Positions 27,273 through 42,200 are shown, counted from the first letter of the stretch. The stretch is DNA of 64,000 nt from Nymphaea colorata (GCF_008831285.2 NC_045141.1:10464106-10528105); one strand, 5' to 3'. The notes: a model not told the origin generated them from the letters alone. Program-made: numbers and translations.

Positions 27273-30200
27273 AAACACACATTCTCACCATTCTTTCTTT
27301 CAGGCCTATACACATTATCTGTTCTCTCTTTAATGTAAAAAACAAAAAAAGAAGATAGAAGTTTGGTGGCTGAAATGAAATACAGCAAATACAAGTGATG
27401 TTTGAAGGAGGAAAGGCAAAATGAAAATGATAAGATTAAACCCTTTCTTATCTGATGATTTTAGAATTACTCTTGCTTATTTGATTTGTTCAAGATAATT
27501 ACTTGGTTATATATTTACCCACTACTTTTCTTAACACCATATCTCCTTTCTCTATCGTTTCCTCTTTGGATTTTGTATATTGGATTTGAACATCTGCATG
27601 TACCACTAGATCATCAGTCCACAATGAACATGTTAGAAGCAAAGTAACATCACTAGTGAGCACTATCTAGATTAAACCCTTTCTTATCTGATGATTTTAG
27701 AATTACTCTTCCTTATTTGATTTGTTCAAGATAATTACTTGGTTATATATTTACCCACTACTTTTCTTAACACCATATCTCCTTTCTCTATCGTTTCCTC
27801 TTTGGATTTTGTATATTTGGATTTGAACATCTGCATGTGCCACTAGATCATCAGTCCACAATGAACATGTTAGAAGCAAAGTAACATCACTGGTGAGCAC
27901 TATCTCACAATGTAAAGGCAAAGGAAGTTTTAGGTTTTCAGTCAAATAATGCCTTTTTTCTTCTTTTTTCAATTATTTACTGTTGGTATCTCATGCATTA
28001 TTAGTATGTTCAACATTACCGGATACGCACATCTCAAAAAATTAGGGTACTGACTGAAAAAAGCTGAAAGTCTGGAAGAGTGTTAACAAGCATGTATCTG
28101 GATGGGTCGTGGGTCAAAACCAATGTTGTAAGAGGCGATAAAGCAAGGCGAGGCGAGGCGTTAAGCCTCTCATGAGGGAGGCGAGGTGAGACGTTAATTG
28201 AAGCGTAAGCTTTATGGACAAATTTGTGAATTATATAATATTTATAAAAATAACAACAAAACTGAAACAAAATAATTACAATATTAAACAAATCATTAAA
28301 GAACAATACACAACACATGCAAACAACAATAATTTGTAAATCCAAATAAATACAATGTCATATAATTGGTTCTTAAACAGTTAAATGTCATAGAACTATT
28401 ATTGAAAAACAAATAACCAAAATTAAGTAAACCAAGATTCAGATGATAATATTAACTAAGAGAATAAGTAAATAACAAATATTTGTGAACAATAATATAA
28501 GCATATTAAAATATGTCAATATAAAAAAATTTAAAAAATATAATTTTTTAATTTAGATGGTCACCGACTCACCAACACGATCAACCTATGCACCTAAGCA
28601 CAGCAAATCTGATTTAGGATAAGATACAATGGATCGGACCACCAACCCAGCTATCAACCTATGCACCTAAGCACAGCAAATCTGATTTAGGATAAGATAC
28701 AATGGATCAAACCACCCAACCCAGCTAAAACAATGGAGATTCCAAGTCCACTGCTGCTATAGACAAAAGACGTCCATCACCACTTATAATAATGTTGTAG
28801 TCTTTTGCTCCTCAACACCACATGGCAACATTGGGAGGAGGACCACCATCCATGGAAAACACGTCCAACTCCAAATGATGCCAAATGATGACAATAGCCA
28901 AAAAAAAGAAGAAAAAAGCGTAACATTATATTATGAGTGCAAAGATATGACTGCAATGCGAGAAGAAAATAAAATAGATTCAAGAGGGCGGCCCCGAAAC
29001 TCCCCTCCGAGGGCGGCCCCAAAACTCCCCACCGCCTCCCCCTCTTTCTTTCGGCCATGATAGAAAGAAAGAAGGCATGAACAGTCGAGCAATATCAAAG
29101 AACGGGCAGAGAAAATGGCTTCAGGAGGGCTGCCAGTCATGGCCAGAAAACAAGATGGTGGACATGGCCAGCGCCAGCCATGGACTGAGAGATTGAGACA
29201 GAGAAAGACTTACAGTTGCAATGGAATGATGGATTTTGACGTTGGCCATGGCTCCGCCGCTCCACCAGCCGCAGCTCCAAGCCTCCACCCTCTAACAATT
29301 TCACAGGTGCAGGGATGGTTGAATTTTACAGGTGATTTGAGATTGATGATAAGGGATTTAGGAATACAAACCTGGTTAAAATTAGGGCTAAGTGTGAAGT
29401 CCCTTGACCATTTTTATTTAATTTTAAACTTTTTTTAATTAAAAAAACTAACAAAACTGACTTTGTCCTTGACGCGTACGCCTCAAGCGTGAAGCGTGCA
29501 ACAGGTAGAGGCATACGCCTCTACCAAGTGAGACGCACGCTTCAGGGATGCGTGCGCCTCACTGCCCTACCTCAAGGCGTTTTTTAGAAAAAATGCCTTG
29601 AGTCGTGTTTTTTTTGGATGAAGCGTACGCCTCTTATAACATTGGTCAAAACTCGATCCATCCAGCTCTTAAGTGGCTGGTGATTGTCGTGCCATTAAGA
29701 AAGTTTTTAACCCTAATTTTGAGTTTAATGAAAAATTTTAGAGAGAGAGGACGGCTGCTAGTGGGCACCGTTCTTCTTCCTCACCCATGGTTTTTCCCCT
29801 CTTTTTGAAGGGTTTTCCACATTAAATCTGTGTATTTCTTCTCTTCTTCGTTCTCCATATTTCTACATGGTATCAGAGCTAGGGATCGAAGAAGATTTTT
29901 TTTTTCTGTCGCGCCATCAATGGAGCTGCTGTTGGAGCCATCGCTAGGGCTGTCACTTCACCTGCCTAAAGCCGCCACCTAGGTGCATAGTCAATGGAGC
30001 CGTTGCCTAGTGCCGCAGCCTGAAGCCGTCACTGGAGCTGTCGCACTCCTGTTTGCATTGCTTGAATGCCTGTGCATTGTGGATCATCTTTATTCCATAC
30101 GGCTGCAGAGGAGAAGGGGGATAGCTCAGTTGAAAGGATGGATTGTGTGTCGTAGAAATCAGATCATCTACCAGTCCAAGTCACGACGATTCACTTGACC

Positions 30201-33200
30201 AAGGGCAATTACCTTTGCTGGTCTGCAGCCATTATGATGGGAATTGCTTGTCGTGACTGGATTTCCTACATAAATGGGAAGAAGAAACAACCTGCTGACT
30301 GCTGAGACTAATCCCTACTTGGAAACATGGTATTTTGAAGAAGGATGTTCGTCAACTCTGTTTTCACTGAAATTCAATCATTAATTAGTCGAAAAAGGAC
30401 TGCCTACAATATGTGGATTGTCCTTGAACAGACGTAAAGGCAAAAAAAGAAAGATGTTCGTGTCTAGCAATTGATAAAGGATATATATGCTCTTCGGCAA
30501 GGAGATAAGACTATGGTTGAATTTTATGCTTCCCTCAAATCAAATAGGAAGAGTTGGATTATTACTCTGAAGATAAGTGGGAGTGTGCGGATGACCAGAA
30601 GCTGTTTTAGGAAAAGAAGTGGAAAAGTTGCATTTTTGTGTTCCTTGGAGGCTTGAAGGATGAATTTGAAGGCATTCAAAGTCAGATCCTTAACTCTGGG
30701 AAAGTTTCTAACATTGAAGATGTCTACTCTAGAGTCGAGGCTGATGAACAAAGGTGACTTGTTATGGTAGGCCAGGATTCCTCTGACACCATGCCTGTCA
30801 TGCAGCCTGCCATGGTTAGTTGGGGCCCAGGATCAAGTAAGAAAGGCTGTCGGAGGTGCTCACATTGCAAAAAGAATGGTCATACTATTGATTTTGGTTG
30901 ATCTCCATTCGGGAAAGAAGAATAACCCTGGCAAGAACCCAAGAGGAAAAAAGGTGGCTGCTAGTCTTGAGGTTTTTGATTATACTGGTGAAGAAAAGAA
31001 GATTACAACCGAACAGATTCGTGAACTTCAAACCAACTTAAGCCGCATTGATGTTCGCAAGAAGCTTTCTGATGATGTGAAGATCAATAGTGCCCTTACC
31101 ATTAGTGGTGATAAAAGTAATCCGTGCATGGGTGAATGGGTTGTCGATAGTGGTGCTACAACACTACATTATAGGAGATCCAAAGGTATTTCAGGAATGC
31201 CAGCTCTCATCTGGGAAGGAGAGTAGCATCAGCTGATGGTTCTTCTATATTTGTGGCTGGAAAAGGGAGTTTTGTGTTGTTAAATAAATATCTAGCTCAT
31301 AATGCCTTCATGTTCCTCACCTTCCTTTGAATCTTCTGTTTGTTAGCAAGATCACCAAAGAGTTGAACTGTAACTTAACCTTTTTTGCTGATCGATGTGT
31401 TTTGCAAGACTTGGTGACAAGGAGAAAGAATGGGATTGGTTTGGTTTTTGATGGGCTGTATCGGCTGCCATTGAAGGTTGTGACTGCTCTTATGACAACA
31501 ACCAGTGAGAAAAATAATAAAGATGATTAGCTTTAGCTTGTTTTGAGATGGTGCTAAGTCCAATGAGTCATGGACATGGTAAAGATGTTAAAAGTGATGG
31601 AATGCTAAAGAACTTCCTATTGCCCTAAGAAAAGGAACTAGGTCATGTACCATGCAGCCTATTACTAAATAGTAACTTTGTGTCTTATTTAGATGTTTGT
31701 AAAGATTACAAATGTTTATATCCTCTCTTTTTACATTCCCAGGACTGTTGCTAAGGCTCAGGTGGATCCGAAATCGGTTCTTGACATGCAAGAGAAAATA
31801 AAAGCCCTTGTCAAGAATAGAATGTGGGAGGTTGCAGATATTCCTGAGGATGCTCATCGTGTAGGATCAAAGTGGATTTATATAATCAAGTATAAACCTT
31901 ATGGATCCATGCAAAGATACAAAGCTTGGTTGGTCGCAAAAGATTTCAATCAGAAGTATGGCATAGACTACCTAGAGATGCTTGCCCGGTTGCAAAGATG
32001 AAGATTGTTCAGGTGATTCTTGCTCTAGCAGTTTCAAAGGAGTGGCAGATGTATCCACTTCATGTGAAGAATGCCTTCCTTGACGGAGATTTGGAAGAGG
32101 AAGTTTATATGAATATGCCCCTCAGTGGAAAGTGTTGCAAATTGAAAAAGGCTATGTATGGTCTTAAACAATCTCCTCGGGCATGGTTTTAACACCTCAA
32201 ACTTGTAATGAAGAAGCATGGACATCATCAAGGTAATGAAGGCCACTCATATCTTCAAGGTAATGGAAACGACACAGTCTTTGTGAAACAGATAGAAGAC
32301 ATGGTTGCGCTTCTCTTAGTTTATGCAGCCTGGGTCCTTGTCAGAACCGCACTTGTGTCTAAGTGCATTTTAACCACTCGCTGACTTAGATTAAGGGTTC
32401 AGTTATATGGATAATACATCATATATCATAGCCTGATACCCTTAAAATGGTAAAACAACTGCCAACTCAAAAGCCAAAAGCCATAAGCTATGAATGCAAC
32501 TAAAGTTTAGCTTAAGAAATAAATGTCTTTAATTAACTTCTGCCCCATGCATTTGCATGGCTTTACACTAGTCAGTTTATATGAATGAGTTCAACCAATC
32601 CCATTTTGGGCTGATGTTTTCACTTTTTCCAACCCCCCTCATACCAACTTTCTCTCTCTCTCTCTCTCCACCTATGTAATACGGGTACACGTCTTAAGGA
32701 GGAGTACCCGCACGGTACCGGTATGACACCGGTACCGGTACGGGTGCAGCGCGGGTGCTGCGTTGACTGCACTGGGTACGGTCAAGGCACCCGAGGTCAT
32801 TTTTGACCATTTCCGGACTCGGTCAACTTTGACCAAGTCCAAAATTATCCAATTTTAAATTTTAATGGTGTTTACATTTTAACGTTTTTTATAAATTTCA
32901 CGTTAAAATTTTTGAACAACCCTTAAACGAAGATCGTGTTTGTCGTCAACCATTGTTCTTCGTCTTCAACCTTCACCGAAAGACACTGACGACGAGCAGC
33001 GACAGCAGGCAGCGAACGGCGAACGACGAGTGGTGACGGCAGGCAGCGAACTAAGTTTTGGGTCGTACTAAGTTTTAGAGAAGGAAGAAGAAGAAGAACA
33101 AGTAGTTCTGGGTCGTACTGAGTTTTGGATTTTGTGGGGTCGATCGGAGGCGTTTCTTTGTTGGCGTTCTTGTTATTGTCGCTTTTTCGATTGGTGAGTG

Positions 33201-36200
33201 ATGTGGAGCTTCTTTTTGTTCTCGTTTTCTCGTTTTGGTGATTTTTCTTTTGATTGGCATGCCGCTGTCCATTTTTCTTTCGTTGTCCTGGCTTTATCAT
33301 GAGATATTATTGCAAGCATTGGTAATCTGTCTTTGTTACCGTGCCTGTTTTCTTCTTCATCTTTTGTTTTTAGTTTTTCTTTGATATTGATGAGTCTGCA
33401 AGTAACTATTCTCTCTCGCCAATACCTTGGATTTATTTTAGTGTTTTGATCCAGCTGGTTTTCAGTTTTATCTTTTCCTTTTCGTTTTCCTTTCCTTGTT
33501 TTATTTTCTTTTTCGAGCTCGATGTTCTAAATGTTATTTACTTTGTATAGTTGGAACAAAAAAAGCCAGAGAAAAGGGCGATTCTGGTTGTTCTTTTGTA
33601 CATAATTGTTATTTGCTCTGACATATATATATGTGTGTGTGTGTGTGTGTACGGCCGTAGCCCTGCACCCAAGTTCTTTGGAAATGGTCCGTACCCATAC
33701 CCGCACCCGTACCCTTGTGGCATAGCTCTCCACTCATGTTTCTCCCCTCCACAACCAATCCTCCCCACATTAGGATTAGTAGATGAAAAGGAAAGGCGGC
33801 CTGAAAAACCTGAAAACCAAATGGTACTCTCACCTAAACGACACCCACTATGCCCAACATTCCTTTCCTTTGTAAAAAGTGGCCCATTCACTAGCCTTTA
33901 CAAAAAGAAGATAGGTGGACACGGTGGGAACCATATCAAGGGGCACCATTATCTATATATATATATATATATATATATTGTCACAAATCTCAACACTTAT
34001 CCAAAAAATGTCATGTCAGAAACAAAAAAAACTAAGAAAAACAAAATAAATATAAAAATCAACACATTTTATCATAATATATCACGTGAATTCCTAACTT
34101 GTATTTTTGTATCTTTTATTCTGTTTTTGTTGTGTTATTTTCCATTTTATGTGTGTTGGGAATAATGATAACGTTAATTGGGTAGTTATTATAATTTTAG
34201 AAAAGTTCAAGAGTTGTGTTTAATGTTTTTCTAATGCCTTGTGTAGACTTAGATGCAATTATTTGTGCTGACCCTATTCTCCATTCAAAAGAATTTATGG
34301 TTTAACCTAATGATGGTTTTTTCTTTTCCTAAAACCATTGCAACATAGTATCAGAGCCGGCCATGTCCTAGGGAGGTCTGACGCCTACGTGGTTTTAATT
34401 TCTTCCTCTCATCTCTTTTCCTTGTTCTCTCCTCTTTCTCTCTTCTCTCTTCTCATTTCTGCCGTGAACCCTTCTGCTGTCGTGTGATCCAAGGTCTGAT
34501 CGCCAATAGGCAATAGCAAAATAAATCCAGGCAATCAGATCTCGTCATCATTGAAGTCATCGTTGTCGGAGATCCGTTTTCAGATGTGTGGATTGCAGTA
34601 GTCGTTGAAAGCAACCTGCTGCTGTAAAGGTTGTTGAGGGTGGTAGAGATTAATGTCTGTCCACCATGTGCTATGAAGCAGTGATCTCCCAAGTGGGTAA
34701 CAACTGAGAAATCAACTCCTGTCACTGAAAAAGGAAACTGCTAAAGTTGACGTGGAGACAGAATTAATCTTTTTCTGCCAAGGTTGACTTCTCAAATCTG
34801 ATGTGTCAGAATTCTCCAGATCTGTAAGTGCAACTACATTTACATTTGGTCAGCACAGTCAGCTATTATTAAGTTGCTGATTATAAGCCTCTATTCATCG
34901 GGTATTTTTCTGTTTGGTGCCCTTATTGTTATTTGCTGCCGAACAAATGTTCCATCAAATGTGGGAATAATTTCTTATTCTCTTTGTGGAACCTTAGTAC
35001 ATCTTAAAGGAGCTTGTTCATGCTACACCTGCCTGTGTTCATGCCATCTGTTTTCAAATTTATTCTTGTTTAGTAGTTAGTAAGCTAAGATCATGGGAGA
35101 CTCCAAGGCTGAACCAAATTCTGATGGTCCTGCAGATTATAAGGCATTTGCCAATCTGTTCTTGTATGGCTCCTCAAGCTGGATGCTAATAAGTATGAAC
35201 GATGGTTGAGGACTTTCATGGGATTGGGCACCAAAAAAGCATATCTTGTTGGAACTAACTAGAAAGACGATAGGTAAGTATGCTACTTGGGTCGAAAACT
35301 GACACAATCATGTTATGAATTATTGAATAGTGTGCAACCACACATAGCAGATGGTCTTGTGTTTTATTCCACAACTAAAGAGATGTGGGACAACCTGAAA
35401 GACACATAATCGCAGGATAAAAATGTCAATCGTATCCTTCAAGTTGAGCAGGAGATTTTTAAGTTGCAATAAGGGGGTTAGACCCTATCCCAATATTATG
35501 CTTCCGTTAAAGCTACTCATGCAAAACTTAACTCTGCTCGCCCTCCACATTCCCACAATCAAATCAAGAAAAAAATATGCTTGCTCAATTTCTATCAGGG
35601 TTATTCACAGACTTCTCCGTTGCAAGGTTCACATTTCAAATCCTTACGGGTGAGCCAAGATCCCAATCTTGCATATGCATAAATATGTCTGGCAGACTTA
35701 GAGGAAAATTTAGTTATTTACCAATTCTTTTTAAGTCTATTGTGTACAAGAAATGTGGAAAATAAGAATCTCACCCACCATAATCCTTCTCTCTCATATT
35801 ATTTGTCTATCGCTGGCCCAAAAAAATTCTTTTCCTCTTCCTTTTATGCAGCTACAGTCACCTCTTTTACAATGTTTTCATCTCCCATCGTTGTGGCAAT
35901 CTCAGATTAAATATTACAAATTTAATTATATGAATTAACAGCTTTGAAATGTATTCAATAAATTTCCACGTACATGTTTAGTTGCACATTTGGAATTTAC
36001 TTGATAATCTCTCAAAGTTATGTGTAGAAGGCATGCAAAACTTGAGGTTAATTTTTATGCAAATTTTTATTTTGTAATTCCAGTGTCTACACCAGAATGA
36101 CATACCACATGTATGTGTGCGATATGCACATGCATATACTATCTTTTGTCTTATTTGTGATCAATATATTCATGTTGCATACACACATTTGCTTACTTTG

Positions 36201-39200
36201 ATATTTGGAACCTTGATATGCATTTTGGTCTGAAGAGGATAAGCTACAGTTTCATCTTAAGCAAGAAATCAGACCAAACAAAGCTAGATGAACTTGGGCC
36301 ACTCCATACCTTGCAGAGATAATGCATAAGTGTCATTTTGTTGTTGCGGGCACGTGTATCAGTTAGTTTCAACAGACTGTCCAACCTGAAGCCAATTGCG
36401 GAACCTGCCAATTTTAGACCTTATTATGGACCTTCACCAATTTTAACAGACACCAATCAAATTCTCTAGCAGAGAAAAAAAGTCAGGAACATGGAAGCTC
36501 ATAAATTTGGTAGTAGAAGTTACAACTTCAAGATGCTAGTTGATTAACATAAAGTACATGAAACATATCCGGCCATTGGTAACAAGCATTTCCCAGCTAA
36601 TTTTACAATACATGGGAAGACGCAGATTCTGTAACTTCAAATAATCTTCAGGTAGAAAGAGAAACACTAATCAACTTTCTAAAAGAAAATAGAGAGAATA
36701 TGAGAAAATAAGGCAGTTCCTCAACAGAAAGTTTGAAATTGTCCACAAAGACAACTATTTTAAATTGTTGGAAGATTCCAGAAAAAAAACTTGTGGACAA
36801 GGCTGGACTTGGAAGTTCAGCAATCAAAACACTTCTTACACAGACATAAAATACGAATACAGGTCCCACAACAATAAGAGCCCTGAATATTGTGTATGTC
36901 ACTCTGTCCCCTCTCCTCGTCCACCTCCTCTTTGACCCTATTGAATAACATTTACTAAGGAAAGAGGAGAAAGAGGAGAGAGAGAGACAAAAGCCAGAGT
37001 TGTTAAGATTGTTGGTAGTCATGATTTAGAAGATATGAATTTTTAGAATATAAGCACTGAGAAATATGAGCACAACCATGCTACTATAATTCCTCATCAA
37101 GATAATCAGACAGCTCACAAATGCAAATACATAAAATAACTTCTTAAAAAATGATTGGCAACTAATATTAGCTTCTCAAAAAGTAATTGGCAATTACTTT
37201 TTATTTGGCAGCCACCTAACTCTCTTTTTGAGTTGACAATCTTCATAACTCTCTAACTGGAATAGATCAGATGGTTGAAGTTTTGGTTGCATACAAAGTG
37301 CTCATGTTTCTAGGTGTTCATATTTTAGAAGCCCATATTAAAAATAGTATTCAAGCTCTCATTTCACAACCTTAGCCACAACTTATATAGGTGAATCCGT
37401 GGAAGGCCATCACTAAGTACAAAGAAGAAATAATAAATCATTATAAGAAACAATAAGGAAGTTCCTTCTTGCATGCTGACTTCTCTAAAGGTGCACATCA
37501 TTGTAACTGAAAGAGGACTACCAGTAACATACTTGACCAAATGAGTGATTTTCTTGACTATTGCAAACCCGATGCTACCCCCATGAACTTTGTTAAGATG
37601 TGTTTATATTCAGTTTTAGGTTTAAGAGGGTACTTTTGTAATAACTTTTCCTTTAGATGGTTCTCTTGTAACTTCTCTCTCTCCTCTAGTCTATATAAAG
37701 AGGAGTTAGGGCAGATTTCGAGGTTAATCAAATATTATTCTTTCTAATCTTATCATGGTATCAGAGAAGCAGCCGTCTCCTCCTCGGCGCGCCGATTGAG
37801 CGGCGCAACCCGCCGCCTGACCGCGCCCATCGCTGCGCTTCCTCTGCCCGCTCGTGTCCACCCGACGCCTCCGCCAGTCGCTGTCCTGACCTCCGCCAGT
37901 CACAGTCGCTGTCCTGTCCACTCCGCCCGTCGCCGCCGCTTGCATCGCTGCCCTCTCCGTCCGTCGCCGCCTGACCACGACCGTCATCGCCCTAGCGTCA
38001 TCGCCCGCTGCCGCCTGCTCGCGTCTCGCAGCATCTCCGCCCGTCGCTGCTATCTCCGCCCATCTTCGCTCCTAGTTTCTGCCTGCTCTCGCAGCATCTC
38101 TGCACCGCCGCTGCTTCGCTGCTGCCCTGCACCGTCGCTGCTCCGCCGCTGCCTGCCACCGCTGCTTCGCTGTCGTCTCTGGTATCTCTCTTCATTATTC
38201 TTCGTCGGCTTGTGTCTGATCAGTGTTGTCAGTTTCGTTCCAGCCGATCAGACTTATGGATTACTTCGTGCGTTTGACTGCTATTGCTCGATGATCAGCA
38301 TGCTGTCTTTACATATGTGATTATATTCCTTGTTGCCTGCACTTCTTATTCCGTGGCTCGGTGTCCTCCTTTGTGTTGAAAGATGTCTGAAATTAGCAGT
38401 GGAGCTAATACCTCTTCCTTTGCATCGTCGGGAGAGATGAAGAGTTCCCCATTTTCTAGCATTATCACCAAAATGGATGGGGGAAATTACGAGATGTGGG
38501 CCATGCAAGTAAAAAGAACCTTGATCGCTCATGAGAAGGAACATCTCATATTGGAGCCCGAGCCCGTACAGAAGGTAGGAAAATATACTACTTGGTTTAA
38601 AGATAATTCGTTGGTTATGGTATGGATTGTTGGTACTCTTTCTCAAGACATTGCAAATGAAGTCTTGCATAAGGAAAGTGCAAAGGATATGTGGGATTCT
38701 CTTGCAGCCACCTATTCACAAGCAAGGAATGAAACAAGAATTATGCAGCTTCATCATGATATTCATCAGATGCGACAAGATGGTCGACCTCTTCATACTT
38801 ATTATTCTAGTCTCAAGTCCATGTTTGAGAGACTAAATAGCTACTTTCCTGCATGTAAGTGTGAATAACAAAAGGCATATAGAGATATGCTTATGGTAGG
38901 GGTATTTCTCTCTGGATTAGACTCTGTTTATGAATCAGCAAAGAATCAGATGCTCACTAGTCCCTCGATTCCTCCTATTGATGAGGCTTATAGTAGGCTA
39001 AGCAGAATTCCAATCCCTGCGTCGACTGTTCTTGATACCACTTCTGCTATGCTTGCTACTCGTGGCAGAGGTGGGTCCCTCTTTGCCAGAGGACGAGGAT
39101 ACCGTGGTCGTGGCAATACCACGTCGCGCCCAGTATGTCAGTTTTGTCATCGCATTGGTCACACTGTGGATAAGTGTTGGCAGAAACATGGTCGTCCAGC

Positions 39201-42200
39201 TGTTGCAAATCAGACTGTATTTACTGATTCTCCAGAGCAGCCTAAGCCTCAGCATACTGTTTCCTCCAGTGAGTTACGTGCAGATGATATTATCTCTCAG
39301 TTGAGAAACTTGATTGGTGATAGAACTCAACAAGCTCCTGATCCGACCACCTCTACTATCACTACTGCTGCCAGTGCGTCTTCATCTGGTATGTATTCTG
39401 ACTCTGCTACTGACACTACAGATTGGCTCATTGATTCGGGTGCATCGACCCATCTCTGTGGAGACAAGGCCCAGTTTACTTCTTATGTCTCTACTCCACC
39501 TGGTCGCTCGGTTATTCTAGCAGATGGCAAATATTCTCCAGTTGTTGGACATGGAGAGGTCCAACTTACTTCATCATTGCCGTTGCAACATGTTCTTCAT
39601 GCACCAGAATTCCCACATAGCCTACTGTCTATCAGTCAGATTACCAGAGATTTAAACTGTCGTGCGATATTTGACTCCTCTTCTCTTGTGTTTCAGGATA
39701 TACTGACGGGCAGGGTGATTGGCAGTGGCCGTGAACAAGGAGGTCTTTACAGGCTAGTGCATCCCTTTCCCTTTGCTGGGTCTACCTCTGCAGGGTCGTC
39801 CTCATCCTCGGCTTATACTTGGCATTTACGTTTTGGACATCTACCGTTTCAGAAACTGCTGCATGCTCTTCCTCAGCTGTCTCCTAAGTCCTCTTTTCAA
39901 TGCGAGTCTTGTCAGTTGGGCAAACACCATCGGTCATCCTTTCCTCCGCGGCCCAGTAGAAGTAGCCCTTCTGTGTTTGAGTTACTTCATTTTGATGTTT
40001 GGGGTCCGAGTCGTACACCTGATCTTCAAGGTCATCGATATTATCTTGTTGCTGTCGATGACCATAGTCGTGTTAGTTGGGTTTTTCTTATGAAGCATAA
40101 ATCTGAAGTGGGTCATGTAATCAAAAATTTTATCAATGAAATTCTGACTCAGTTTGATACTTGTGTCAAAATTGTGCGCTCTGACAATGCTCTTGAGTTC
40201 TATGCTTCCTCTTTAGAACAATTTTTCAGGGATAAGGGTATCATCCACCAAACCTCTTGTGCCTATACCTCCCAACAAAATGGGGTTGCTGAACGGAAAC
40301 ACCGTCATATTCTTGATGTTGCCAGAACCATTATCATACATAGCCATGTTCCCCATTCTTACTGGGGAGATGCTGTTCTCACAGCATGCTATCTTATTAA
40401 TCGTATGCCGTCATCTGTGTTGGGAGACCTTATTCCTATCTCTGTCCTCTTTCCTGACAGAGACTTGTTTTCTGTTCCACCTCGTGTTTTTGGATGTGTT
40501 GCCTTTGTTCAGTTGCTTGGTCCTGGGCGAGATAAGTTGCCTCCTCGGGCCATCAAAACGATCTTTGTTGGTTATTCCCGCACTCAAAAGGGATATCGAT
40601 GTTATGATCCTTCTACTCGTCGGTATTATGTGAGTGCTGATGTTACATTTTTTGAATCAACCTCTTTCTTCTCCCCCAATGGAACTCAATTAAGGGCGCC
40701 TGAATTGAATGATGAAGTCCATTTTCCTCTACCTCTCATGAGTTGTCCAAAACCAGTAGATCCACGTTTTGGGGCTGTCTACCAACGTCGTACTAAACCT
40801 GTTGCGCCTGTTCAATGTGCACCTGTGCCTTCACCCAGCACGCCCAAGGTAATTCCTGACACAAACTCAACTGACAATTTTTTATGTAATGATGACATAG
40901 GAGAATGTCACGAGCATGTTCATGCTCCTAATGAACTTGATATGCCCATTGCTCAAAGGAAAGGCAAACGCAGTTGCACTTTGCATCCTATCTCTGGTCA
41001 TTTATCCATGGATAGACTCACCCCTATGTACCGACAGTTTGTAAAGGGGCTGTCGGCTATTGCTCTTCCACAGAATCCCATGGATGCTCTCTCTGATCCC
41101 AAATGGGCCGCAGCTATGCAAGAAGAGATGGATGCTCTTCAGTCTAGAGGCACCTGGACACTTGTTACTCCTTCAGCTGATGCAGCCATTGTTGGTTGCA
41201 GATGGGTCTTTACTATCAAATACAGAGCGGATGGCAACATTGACAGATATAAGGCTCGTCTGGTTGCAAAAGGCTATACCCAAACTTATGGGGTTGATTA
41301 TTATGATACCTTCTCTCCTGTGGCACGACATGCTTCTTTACGGATTCTCCTTGCTGTGGCTGTCAGCAAGAATTGGTCCCTATCACAGCTTGATGTCAAA
41401 AATGCCTTTCTCTATGGTGACTTACATGAAGAAGTGTATATGCAGCAACCACCAGGATTTGTTGCTGAGGGGGAGTGTCAGAAAGTGTGCAGATTGCGAA
41501 AGGCGATTTATGGTCTGAAACAGAGTCCTCGAGCTTGGTTTCAGAAATTGTCAGAGAATATTGAGAATGAGGGCTTCAGACGCTCTTCGGCCGACCATTC
41601 CCTCTTTGTCAAGAAGACTTCTACAGGTACGGTGATAGTTCTTGTCTATGTTGATGATATCATTGTTACAGGGGATGATGATCAGGGGATTTCCAACATC
41701 AAGGATGTCCTTGGACAACACTTTGTCACCAAGGACCTTGGTGAACTACGTTATTTCCTCGGTATTGAGTTTGCCAGAAATCAAAAGGGTCTTATCATGT
41801 GCCAGAGGAAATATGTTACTGATGTTTTGCAAGAGACAGGGATGCTGGGGTGTCGACCTGCATCCACGCCTATGGATATCAATACCCGCTTGTATGATGA
41901 TGATACTGAAGATGTTGATGCGAGACAGTATAGAGGGATTGTTGGGAAGCTCCTATACATCACTGTTACTCGACCTGACATTGCCTATGCTGTTAGCAGA
42001 GTGAGTCAATTTATGGATAAGCCCAAGAAAGTTCATTGGGATGTTGCTATGATGATTCTTAGGTATCTAAAGAATTCACCAGGAACGGGACTCTTCTTTC
42101 AGAATGGTACCTCACTCACTATATCTGTATATGTTGATGCCGACTATGCAGGATGCCCCTCGGACAGAAAATCCACTACTGGATTTTGTGTGTTTATTGG

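Noticed and set aside
33551-34165. 204-codon plus-strand open frame across the hAT-like element end
   Set aside because: Runs through a GT microsatellite and a TA run and crosses the element border; spurious.
37796-38320. 174-codon open frame in the copia A leader
   Set aside because: Made of GC-rich triplet-like repeats (Arg/Pro/Ala/Ser), no domain, located between PBS and gag; a by-product of composition.
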